Source: Bradyrhizobium roseum
GTDB taxonomy: Bacteria > Pseudomonadota > Alphaproteobacteria > Rhizobiales > Xanthobacteraceae
Assembly: GCF_030413175.1 (NCBI RefSeq)
Contig: NZ_CP129212.1
Span: forward strand, 5,184,450 to 5,248,449
Length of the DNA stretch: 64,000 nt
Direction: 5' to 3'
Part shown: one piece after another, positions 20,585-31,054 of the stretch
Layout of the letters: each line of letters starts with the position of its first letter
Position numbering within the stretch: position 1 is the first letter of the stretch
Translations under genes and position numbers: made by a program
The notes under the pieces: generated by a model
Seen by the model: only the letters and a program-made list of their open reading frames with translations
What the model was told of the DNA's origin: nothing
Databases searched by the model: none

Positions 20585-20690
20585 CCCGTCATCGTCCGCG
20601 AAAGCGGACGATCCAGTACGCCGCGGCCTCTCGATTCAATCACAGGCTTCCCGGCGTACTGGATACCCCGCCTTCGCGGGGTATGACGGC
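20585..20690. repeat. Inverted repeat between gcvH and gcvP
   Basis: ATCCAGTACGCCG (20611-20623) pairs perfectly with CGGCGTACTGGAT (20652-20664), flanked by smaller hairpins such as CCCCGCCTTCGCGGGG. The right arm recurs at 63858-63898, so this is a dispersed family. It lies inside the gcv operon and may affect mRNA processing between gcvH and gcvP. Confidence 0.7.
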
Positions 20691-20726
20691 TGGTGCGGAT
20701 GTGACGAGCTTTAGAGGAAGAAACCC

Positions 20727-23594
<2,868 letters not shown>

Positions 23595-23599
23595 TTTTG

Positions 23600-23684
23600 T
23601 AGAATGGGTTGAGCGCCAGCGAAACCCATCAATCACACGCACCGAAAGATGATGGGTTTCGCGGAGAGCTCAACCCATCCTACC
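23600..23684. repeat. Long imperfect palindrome after gcvP
   Basis: Outer arms GTAGAATGGGTTGAGC (23600-23615) and GCTCAACCCATCCTAC (23669-23684) enclose inner arms CGAAACCCATCA (23621-23632) and TGATGGGTTTCG (23651-23662). The whole 85 bp can form one long stem. It starts 6 bp after the gcvP stop and separates convergent genes, so it could serve as a bidirectional terminator. This type of repeat is common in this group. Confidence 0.75.
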
Positions 23685-23694
23685 GATCGCGCCG

Positions 23695-24678
23695 CTACGG
23701 CGCGATCAACGCTTGATTCCACCGCCATAGATTTTCGTTGGTCAGGTGCGTGCCGCCCCACCACCGGTCAATCGGATTGTGGCGCGAAAAATCTTCCTTG
23801 TGGGCGACGATCGCCTTGCCGAATTCGGTGAGCGATATCCGGCTTTCCTTGTATCGCGGCAAGCGCACCGGATCGTCATGCATATCCAGCGTGAACGGCC
23901 ACTCCGCGAGGCCCGAAACAGCGGGCGTGGGGGCGAGTGCAAGCCTTTCCAGCAGCGCTCCCGCCTTCCAATAGCCGAAAACGCGGCGCTGAAAGCGCTC
24001 GCGATGATGAGGGAACACATCGAACGGATGTTCGTATCCGGCCGCAATCAGTTCGAGCATCCGCATTTCCGAAGCACCGAGCCCGGTGGTGCGCCCCGGT
24101 AGTTCTTCGAGCATTTCCAGAACGCATCTCCGAAGCTGCGGCAGGATGCTCAGATCCTTGACCAGTAGATCGAACCATGCATGTGGCGTCGGCGCCCGAA
24201 ACGCCTGCCATGCAAGACTTGCGATCTCGAAATGATGGTCATCGATAGCGACAGCTGGAAAATTCATTTTGGCAAGACGCGCAGGCTCGATCTCGCCGAG
24301 ACGGGAATCCACATGTCGCAGCGTTAGTTCCAAACCGTTCGCGCGCGGGCGGAGATGATCGAGCAACCAGATCGTCTGCAGCTGTGTGTTCGGCATCGAG
24401 TCGACCCATAATTCGACCGTCTCAAAGCGCGCACAAAATTCGACAAAGCCCAGATCACGGTTTCCAGGCTTCTTGAACCAATCGCCAGTGAAATGGTCGA
24501 GCCAATGAGAACTGTCAGGCCATGCCGATCGTGGCGACAGAAACAGATCGAGTTCGTCCTGCGGCTTCAATTCCCCCCAGACGAACCCCAGGCCAAACGG
24601 AACCACGCGATCAGCAAGTCCCGTCCCCATCAGGGCTCCGGCGCTGCCATCATCGAACGTTACGATCAGACGCTTCAT
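23695..24678 (-). CDS. DUF1835-like domain protein
   Basis: The 327-residue protein begins MKRLIVTFDDGSAGALMGTGLADRVVPFG, a strand-loop start resembling DUF1835, and has the related ETVELWVDSMPNTQLQTIWLLDHL segment at about residues 100-120. The C-terminal half (RFQRRVFGYWKAGALLERLALAPTP, LTEFGKAIVAHKEDF, DRWWGGTHLT) resembles the companion DUF3658-type region. Function unknown. ATG 24678 was chosen for AGGTG upstream and the family start; an in-frame upstream codon at 24744 adds a Cys-rich non-homologous tail. Confidence 0.65.
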   Translation of the reverse strand: MKRLIVTFDDGSAGALMGTGLADRVVPFGLGFVWGELKPQDELDLFLSPRSAWPDSSHWLDHFTGDWFKKPGNRDLGFVEFCARFETVELWVDSMPNTQLQTIWLLDHLRPRANGLELTLRHVDSRLGEIEPARLAKMNFPAVAIDDHHFEIASLAWQAFRAPTPHAWFDLLVKDLSILPQLRRCVLEMLEELPGRTTGLGASEMRMLELIAAGYEHPFDVFPHHRERFQRRVFGYWKAGALLERLALAPTPAVSGLAEWPFTLDMHDDPVRLPRYKESRISLTEFGKAIVAHKEDFSRHNPIDRWWGGTHLTNENLWRWNQALIAP

Positions 24679-24707
24679 GGGTCGATCACCTGTGCACGCA
24701 CAATCAC

Positions 24708-24758
24708 ACAAACAAAACGGGCGCTGAAGACGTCGGCAACTCAACGTCCGCAGCGCCC
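24708..24758 (-). terminator. Rho-independent terminator of recA
   Basis: On the minus strand, GGGCGCTG and CAGCGCCC (24719-24726 and 24751-24758) form the stem with an inner ACGT/ACGT pair, followed by a T-rich GTTTTGTTTGTG (24708-24718). It lies about 40 bp after the recA stop. Confidence 0.75.
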
Positions 24759-24799
24759 GTCTTTCACGTTTCGGGCCTTAACCCCCAAAACGATACCGT

Positions 24800-25891
<1,092 letters not shown>

Positions 25892-25994
25892 GGTTACGTG
25901 CTCCTTATGGCGGGGATTCGCGGGCGGTACAAACGGGGCGTTGGCGGGTTTCGGATTCGATGGCGTATGGCAGTTTGTACCACCTTTGTTCTAT

Positions 25995-26009
25995 GTTCGC
26001 AATATGTTC
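25995..26009. promoter_or_regulatory. LexA (SOS) box of recA
   Basis: GTTCGCAATATGTTC is an exact GTTC-N7-GTTC direct repeat, the alphaproteobacterial LexA site, 104 bp upstream of the recA start. A further GTTC at 25989-25992 precedes it. Confidence 0.85.
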
Positions 26010-26165
26010 TTTTCCCTCCAAGAGACTGCCGTCCGTTTGACCTGGCGCAACGAGGAGCCGCTGACCGACGATAAGGTATGAAATGACCGTGGTTCTACTG
26101 CCCGCGCCTCTCCCGGCCTGGTCCGCCGGGACGCATCGAAATTCGGCGCCAGCCATACGTTGGGG

Positions 26166-26333
26166 ATGAAGATGGAACACCTTGAGATCGTCGCAAAGCA
26201 GCACGTCGCATTCATGAGGGCCGTGGAAACGGAAATGGCGAAGTTCGAGCGCCGGGAGATCGAGTTCCGCCGGAAAGATCGGGATGAGCGTGCGGCAGCG
26301 TTGCATGTGCCGCTGAGGGAAGCGCATCACTGA
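26166..26333 (+). CDS. Small hypothetical protein
   Basis: ATG 26166 to TGA 26333 encodes 55 residues (MKMEHLEIVAKQHVAFMRAV then EMAKFERREIEFRRKDRDER), strongly charged and probably one amphipathic helix. No known domain. GTTGGGG precedes the start, and a GGCTCCC/GGGAGCC hairpin at 26343-26373 follows. It is divergent from recA and may share its promoter region. Confidence 0.5.
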   Translation: MKMEHLEIVAKQHVAFMRAVETEMAKFERREIEFRRKDRDERAAALHVPLREAHH

Positions 26334-26342
26334 AGGAATTGA

Positions 26343-26373
26343 GGCTCCCTCGCGGATTGGACGCGGGGGAGCC
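26343..26373 (+). terminator. Possible terminator hairpin
   Basis: GGCTCCC (26343-26349) pairs with GGGAGCC (26367-26373), with CGCG arms inside. It begins 10 bp after the stop of the 55-residue gene. There is no T-run, so termination is only suggested by position. Confidence 0.4.
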
Positions 26374-26532
26374 TGCTTCAGGTCGCGCGTGCCACCGGTG
26401 GGCGTTGCGAAAATAATTCGGAACCAATCGCGCGTTGCGGCGTTTAAGCGCCATCACCGGCCAAGGCCCTTTCCCGGCGCCGGGACCCGAGACACCGGTC
26501 GTGCCCCGTCTGCACCGCCAGGGGACGTACCG

Positions 26533-26682
26533 ATGCTCCGTGAAGCCATTGAATTGAAGCGTTATCTGCGGCTGGCGGAACGTTGGGCGACCCCCGAGGC
26601 GGGGCTGCTCGCCGCATCCATCATCTGGTGTGCCGGCCTGGGTTGCGGCCTCGCCTATGTGATCTTGATCACCATGCTATGA
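26533..26682 (+). CDS. Small membrane protein
   Basis: ATG 26533 behind AGGGGACG encodes 49 residues: a charged N-terminus (MLREAIELKRYLRLAERWAT) followed by one transmembrane helix (LLAASIIWCAGLGCGLAYVILITML) that runs to the C-terminus. Function unknown. Codon use matches neighbouring genes. Confidence 0.55.
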   Translation: MLREAIELKRYLRLAERWATPEAGLLAASIIWCAGLGCGLAYVILITML

Positions 26683-26832
26683 GGCGACACGCCCCCGCCG
26701 CCCCCCCGTCCGCGCCTGCCTCGCTTCCGGCGGCCGTGAGGCACGTCGAACGGTAATCCTCCGAAAAAAAGTGTCCGACCTACGCAAACATACGGAGGTG
26801 ACCTTCGCCCTTGTCTGCGCATATTCAAGAAA

Positions 26833-27006
26833 ATGGGCCGACATATCCTTTTCAAATGCCCGCGGCTGGGCACCCCTGTGCAGCATTGGCTGCCAAAAAT
26901 TACGTCCCCGGACGAACCGAACTCCTATGCGCCGGTGGTCTGTCTGGCCTGCAGCCGGCTGCATTTCGTCCACAGGGAAACCGGCAAGCTGCTCGGCGAG
27001 ACGTGA
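26833..27006 (+). CDS. Small Cys-containing protein, zinc-ribbon-like
   Basis: ATG 26833 to TGA 27006 encodes 57 residues: MGRHILFKCPRLGTPVQHWL, then VVCLACSRLHFVHRETGKLLGE. The single CP near the start and the C-L-A-C pair resemble a treble-clef or zinc-ribbon remnant. Small proteins of this form are frequent in Bradyrhizobium. Function unknown. A weak purine stretch (AAGAAA) precedes the start. Confidence 0.6.
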   Translation: MGRHILFKCPRLGTPVQHWLPKITSPDEPNSYAPVVCLACSRLHFVHRETGKLLGET

Positions 27007-27138
27007 GGCCGCGCACGCCCCTCGTGCTCGCCTGTGCACAGCGCCGCTTGGACGTTTCCCCCTGGAACGGATTCCACTGCGGCGCGTAATCGCATTGGGA
27101 GCGGCTGTCAGTCATGCGTCGTGACGGGGAACGGGATC

Positions 27139-27318
27139 GTGCCGGGTAGGAAATATTTGACGGAACAGGCGGCCACCTGCCTGAAGTTTGCGATGGCAAG
27201 TGCGGATCCTGATGTCGCCGCGGGCTTTCTCGAAAAAGCCGCCGACCTTCAGGCCAGAAGCAGAAAGGCGCCGGATGCCAGCCCCCGGCCGCCTGACGTG
27301 GAGCCGGCGAAACGCTAG
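27139..27318 (+). CDS. Small hypothetical protein
   Basis: The coding core GRKYLTEQAATCLKFAMASADPDVAAGFLEKAADLQARSRK looks like a two-helix protein seen widely in rhizobia. The start is uncertain: GTG 27139 (59 residues) has GACGGGG upstream; GTG 27121 or an ATG at 27034 are alternatives. A good terminator hairpin follows at 27331. Function unknown. Confidence 0.55.
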   Translation: MPGRKYLTEQAATCLKFAMASADPDVAAGFLEKAADLQARSRKAPDASPRPPDVEPAKR

Positions 27319-27330
27319 CTCCAGCGCTGC

Positions 27331-27360
27331 GGCCGCCGACGAGGCGGCCTCGGTGTTTTT
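27331..27360 (+). terminator. Rho-independent terminator
   Basis: GGCCGCC (27331-27337), loop GACGA, GGCGGCC (27343-27349), then TCGGTGTTTTT. It lies 12 bp after the stop of the 27139 gene. Confidence 0.7.
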
Positions 27361-28299
27361 CGGCCCCGGCCTGCCATGCACCGGCGGCGGAATCGATTAC
27401 AATTTTAGGCGTGGTTGCGGCTTCGCCTGAACGGTCCTTCAAGACGCGTCCGCTATCGATGGCGCCATGCCCACACAGATTGCCCTCTCCGCAGAACCCA
27501 TCCTGCCGATGCTTCAACAGCATGGCGCCGATCTCCTCAGATGGCTCGTGAGCCTCGGCCGCTCGGCGGAGCCCTCCCGGATGCCGCTGCCCGTTCGGCA
27601 GCCGGACGCGCCGTCGCGGCCGCATATTCCGCCGCGGCAGCCCTATCCCACCCGCCAGGAATAGACGCCCGGGCCCCCACCAGATTGGCGCATTGCGCTA
27701 TCGCGGCCGGTATCGCACCCCGTCGCGATCGGCCGCCCCATGACCGAACGACCCCGCCGCATGGGGCTACGCGGCGAGGTCGCTGACGGCGGGAAAATCT
27801 GGAGGACCGCCCCGCCCTCACCAGCAGATACGTCGATCGCAAACTCCCGTTTCAGCGTGCGGATTCGTCTTCGCGCATGATCCGGAAAAGTGGCGGCGAT
27901 CGTCCCATCGCATCCATGATCGGCGTTGAACCTTTTTCGGCGCAGCCAGACACAACCTTGCCTGGGACATTGCATCACTCGGGGATTAAGCCTGCGCCGC
28001 CAAGCGAAGATACTCCGCTTGCGCGGCGCCGTGCTTTTTCGGCGTTACTAAGCAAGCCGATATGGCCAGCCCCAGGCTGAAACCGCTCAGGTGGTTGAGC
28101 GTACCTTAGGGTACAGGCTTTTCAAAATTTCCGCCTCGTATGGAACTCGGCAGGGATCTTGCCGTCGCTCCTTTTCGCACCTTCCGCAGTCCCGGCAGCG
28201 GCTGGATCAAATCTCTTTGAGTTGTATTTACTGTTATGATCAATTTCGGGTGCACAATCAAAGTTCGAGGCGGTGGTGGGCCGCTGGCGAGATTTCGCT
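27361..28299. other. 940-bp region with no convincing gene
   Basis: The only ORF with some appeal is ATG 27467-27664 (65 residues, MPTQIALSAEPILPMLQQHG then a Pro-rich tail), but it has no ribosome binding site and no recognisable similarity. A fragment ATGATCCGGAAAAGTGG at 27878-27894 matches the dispersed element at 29875. Nothing else is recognised. Confidence 0.4.
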
Positions 28300-28479
28300 A
28301 TGATTTACAAGGGCGTTGAATTCTCGGTGACGGCCGTCGCCCCCGGAATCTGGAAATGGCAATTCGTGATCGGCGACAGGGTCGTCGCGGGCAAGACCGA
28401 AACCAAGCTCAATCTGCTGGCGATCCGGCGCGTTCAGCTTCGGATCGACCGCGAGTTAAAGAAAGCCGAGCGCAAATAA
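28300..28479 (+). CDS. Small hypothetical protein
   Basis: ATG 28300 encodes 59 residues: MIYKGVEFSVTAVAPGIWKW, FVIGDRVVAGKTETKLNLLA and a basic amphipathic C-terminal helix RRVQLRIDRELKKAERK. The first half looks like a small beta sheet. No weak or strong ribosome site is obvious. The compositional pattern is that of a real gene; function unknown. Confidence 0.6.
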   Translation: MIYKGVEFSVTAVAPGIWKWQFVIGDRVVAGKTETKLNLLAIRRVQLRIDRELKKAERK

Positions 28480-28529
28480 CCTGCCTCTGATGGACTTGTC
28501 CTGCTCCGCCTGCCCGCACGTGTTGAGCG

Positions 28530-28660
28530 GGTCCAGCAGGCCCATGCTTCGAGACGCTCGCGTCGCTCGCTCCTCAGCATGAGGTTGTCGTGTTTCAACA
28601 AAGTAAGAGCTCATCCTGCGAGGAGGCCGCGAAGCGGCCGTCTCGAAGGATGGCCGCAAT
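28530..28660. repeat. Dispersed intergenic repeat (CATCCTNAGGAG family)
   Basis: Contains CTTCGAGACGCTCGCG and CTCATCCTGCGAGGAGGCCGCGAAGCGGCCGTCTCGAAGGATGGCC pieces with GGCCGC/GCGGCC arms. The same words CTCGAAGGATGGC and ATCCTTCGAGACGC occur at 29110-29245. This is a known type of rhizobial palindromic repeat. It fills the gap after the 28300 gene. Confidence 0.7.
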
Positions 28661-28681
28661 ACCGATCCGTGATTCCGGGAC

Positions 28682-29017
28682 CTAGGCCGTCGCCTTTTGG
28701 GAATGCGCATTCGCCCCGGCGGCCGGCGCGGCGCCCTTGCGCAGTTCCCGGGCGGAAATGAATCTCACGCCCACCAGTTCGCCCTTGCGCCAGATCAGCG
28801 CGCATACCCGGCGCACCTCGCCGCCCGCGGTGAGGGAAAGCCCGAACATCTTGGGTACAGCGAGGTCGCCCACATCGAGACAGGCGCCATTTTCGGAAAT
28901 ATCGAGGATGTAGCATTCGATCCACGGCGCATCCGGCGCTGGGATCAAAAATCCCTTCTTGCGCAAATCGACCCGAACGAACTTGCGGGCACCCAGATCT
29001 TTGCGGTCTCTCACCAT
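28682..29017 (-). CDS. PilZ domain protein
   Basis: The 111-residue protein has both c-di-GMP-binding elements of PilZ: RKFVR (RxxxR, residues 11-15) and DISENGACLDV (D/NxSxxG, residues 39-44). The rest (GEVRRVCALIWRKGELVGVRFI) completes the small beta barrel. It is a stand-alone PilZ effector, probably cytoplasmic. ATG 29017 follows GGAGA; an upstream in-frame codon at 29104 is less likely. It may respond to the EAL protein at 38415 or others. Confidence 0.85.
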   Translation of the reverse strand: MVRDRKDLGARKFVRVDLRKKGFLIPAPDAPWIECYILDISENGACLDVGDLAVPKMFGLSLTAGGEVRRVCALIWRKGELVGVRFISARELRKGAAPAAGANAHSQKATA

Positions 29018-29109
29018 GGTGTCTCCTGCGCAGGGACACCCTAGGCGGGAACACCTGAATACCGAGTTATCGGAATTGGGCAAAACCCGGAGTATCGATT
29101 GCAATCCCG

Positions 29110-29245
29110 GGACCTCACCCTGAGGAGCCCGGCGACGCGGGAGCGTCTCGAAGGATGGCAGCTTGCACGGCCGTCGCCCAGGGCCATCCTTCGAGACGCA
29201 TCGCTGGTGCGATGCTCCTTCAGGATGAGGTTCGGGGAAGACGCC
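29110..29245. repeat. Dispersed intergenic repeat (second copy)
   Basis: CCTCACCCTGAGGAGCCCG, GTCTCGAAGGATGGC and, inverted, GCCATCCTTCGAGACGC and CTCCTTCAGGATGAGG. The two halves face each other and can form a long stem. Same family as 28530-28660. Confidence 0.75.
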
Positions 29246-29274
29246 GATATGACTCGAATTTCAAAATCTCTGAA

Positions 29275-29505
29275 CTAATCGGCGCTTGCGAGCCGGCGCA
29301 TGGTGAATTCGATGTCGCCGCCGGGCAGTTCCCGCCAGCTTTCGACCGAACTCATATAGGCCGCCTTCGGATACCGATCGAGAAAGTCGCGGGCCCTGGC
29401 GCGGGCCTCGTCGCGCGGGAGCGTAAATGTCTCGCGCAGATAGCCGTCGACCGGCTTGCGCCGGCCGGCCATCCGGCTCGCGAGATCGCGCGGGCGAAAG
29501 ACCAT
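29275..29505 (-). CDS. Conserved hypothetical protein
   Basis: 76 residues (MVFRPRDLASRMAGRRKPVD, then ETFTLPRDEARARARDFLDRYPKAAYMSSVESWRELPGGDIEFTMRRL). It appears soluble, with an alpha-beta ending (SWRELPGGDIEFTMRR). No domain recognised. ATG 29505 is the only reasonable start. Confidence 0.6.
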   Translation of the reverse strand: MVFRPRDLASRMAGRRKPVDGYLRETFTLPRDEARARARDFLDRYPKAAYMSSVESWRELPGGDIEFTMRRLASAD

Positions 29506-29585
29506 GTCGCTACTCCAGACAGCATGACGACAGGCCGAATATAGGGGTAACGGGGGCAGAATCCTACTTGGTCCCCCCGGTCCGC

Positions 29586-29861
29586 TTACTGGTTGGTGGT
29601 GCCGGTCTTGCTCTTCTTGGCGGGCGCCGCCGCCGACTTCGGCGTATCGGTGCTGCGCACCGTGCCCCAGGGATCAGAAGAGGCCTTGGCGTCGGGGATC
29701 TTCCGCAACGAGTCCCTGTAGGCCTTGTCCCTGGCCGCTTCCTGCTCCCTCTCCTCCGGCGATTTGGTCTGCAATTCCGGGATGAGGTTGATGTTCGGGG
29801 TCTGCGCGTAGGCCGGTGCCGTCAACAACACCACGACCGCGGCCGCGCTCAGCATTCTCAT
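29586..29861 (-). CDS. Small secreted hypothetical protein
   Basis: 91 residues with a signal peptide (MRMLSAAAVVVLLTAPAYAQ) and a hydrophilic mature part (SPEEREQEAARDKAYRDSLRKI, then a Ser/Ala/Lys-rich tail). AAGGAGAG precedes ATG 29861. Probably periplasmic; function unknown. Confidence 0.65.
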   Translation of the reverse strand: MRMLSAAAVVVLLTAPAYAQTPNINLIPELQTKSPEEREQEAARDKAYRDSLRKIPDAKASSDPWGTVRSTDTPKSAAAPAKKSKTGTTNQ

Positions 29862-29874
29862 GACGCTCTCCTTG

Positions 29875-29971
29875 GAGCATGATCCGGAAAAGTGGAACCG
29901 GTTTTCCGAACAGGTCATGCTCAAATAAAAGATACGATCCTGATGCGATTTTTTCAAATCGCGTCAGGATC
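29875..29971. repeat. Dispersed GAGCATGATCCGGAAAAG-type element
   Basis: GAGCATGA (29875-29882) and TCATGCTC (29915-29922) enclose CCGGAAAAGTGGAACCGGTTTTCCG. A second stem GATCCTGATGCGATTT / AAATCGCGTCAGGATC (29936-29971) follows. The element is widespread in rhizobial genomes; a fragment is at 27878 and a related one at 63355. It occupies most of the 300-bp gap before the thioesterase. Confidence 0.8.
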
Positions 29972-30162
29972 AAGGGGGACGCTGACTTTGCGTTTCGGGT
30001 GAGAATACCACCGGGTCAACCGTACCGCCAAGCATGCCGCCCTCAGCTTTTGGTTACGCGAGATGTCGCGCCCCATGTGTGGCCGACCGCCGTTGTTCCC
30101 TTTGCGGCAATGGCCATTACAATGTGGCCGCAAACGACATCGGACGGGGAAACGGGGCGTTC

Positions 30163-30624
30163 ATGCAGCAGCAGCCACCAGCAACGGAATTCGGCATCGC
30201 GGAAGCCAGGCGCGTGCTGGGCGAGGTCTTTGCGCCCTGGGTGATGGATCTCAATCTGGCGATCGAGCAATTCGACGCCGCCCCGCCCGCCGATGCGGCC
30301 GACTGGCAGCCGGGGGCCATTCTGCGCCTGCCGTTCTCGGAGCGGCTGTGCCGCAATGGCGGCACGGTCTCGGGCCAGGCGCTGATGGCCTTTGCCGACA
30401 CCGCCATGGTGATCGCCAACCTCGCCGCCAATCGCGGCTATCGCCCGATGACCACGGTCGACCAGACCACGCATTTCATGCGCGCGGTCTCGGCCTCCGA
30501 CGTGCTGGCCGATGCGCGGGTGGTCCGGCTCGGACGCACCATGAGTTTCGGCCGCGTCACGCTATTGTCCGCCTCCGACCACAAGCCGGTGGCGATGGTT
30601 TCGAGCGCCTTCGCAATGCTGTAG
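30163..30624 (+). CDS. PaaI-family hotdog thioesterase
   Basis: 153 residues with the hotdog thioesterase layout: NGGTVSGQALMAFADTAMVIANLAANRG (central helix, with G-G-x-x-x-G and D), TTVDQTTHFMRAVSASDVLADARVVRLGRTMSFGRVTL. Such enzymes hydrolyse acyl- or aryl-CoA thioesters; substrate unknown. ATG 30163 is preferred because the hotdog fold begins soon after; an in-frame ATG at 30034 lies upstream. Confidence 0.8.
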   Translation: MQQQPPATEFGIAEARRVLGEVFAPWVMDLNLAIEQFDAAPPADAADWQPGAILRLPFSERLCRNGGTVSGQALMAFADTAMVIANLAANRGYRPMTTVDQTTHFMRAVSASDVLADARVVRLGRTMSFGRVTLLSASDHKPVAMVSSAFAML

Positions 30625-30686
30625 AAAGCCGCAGAGGGGTAAGGCGCCGCGTCGCGCGCTGCGACTGCAGAGAATACGACCAGCAC

Positions 30687-30902
30687 CTATCGCTGTTTCG
30701 GCGCGCCGGGCGGATCGTCGCCCCGGTCCTCCCGGCTGACATGTTGGGCGCGCGCCTTGTCGGCCGGCTGCTCCTGTCCCTTCTCGTCGAGAACAATGCC
30801 CTGCTGGGCCGAACTCCGGGTTTCCGGCTTCGGCATGCCGGCCTGGCCGCCGTGCTTGCCGCCCATATCCTGTCGGCCTTCCAGATCGTTTTCCTTCGGC
30901 AT
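30687..30902 (-). CDS. Small hydrophilic hypothetical protein
   Basis: 71 residues (MPKENDLEGRQDMGGKHGGQ through REDRGDDPPGAPKQR), extremely polar with Gly, Gln, Lys and Asp, so probably disordered. CGGAG precedes ATG 30902. No similarity recognised; stress-type disordered proteins look like this, but that is speculation. Confidence 0.5.
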   Translation of the reverse strand: MPKENDLEGRQDMGGKHGGQAGMPKPETRSSAQQGIVLDEKGQEQPADKARAQHVSREDRGDDPPGAPKQR

Positions 30903-31054
30903 TTGAAACTCCGGTAAGCCGCGGCTATGGCGGCTGGCGATCGTCCGGCACGTACCGGGTCGCCGGGGTCGTTGCGGGTTCAAGTCCACATCGGGCAACT
31001 GGTTCCTTGCCAAGCCGAGGTCTTCGCGAAGCTGTAGCGCGGCCAATACTTTAG

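Noticed and set aside
20585..20690. Possible CRISPR or IS remnant
   Set aside because: It is a single inverted repeat with flanking hairpins, with no regular spacers and no transposase frame.
27467..27664. 65-residue ORF with Pro-rich tail
   Set aside because: No ribosome binding site or recognisable similarity; kept only as a possibility in the gap note.
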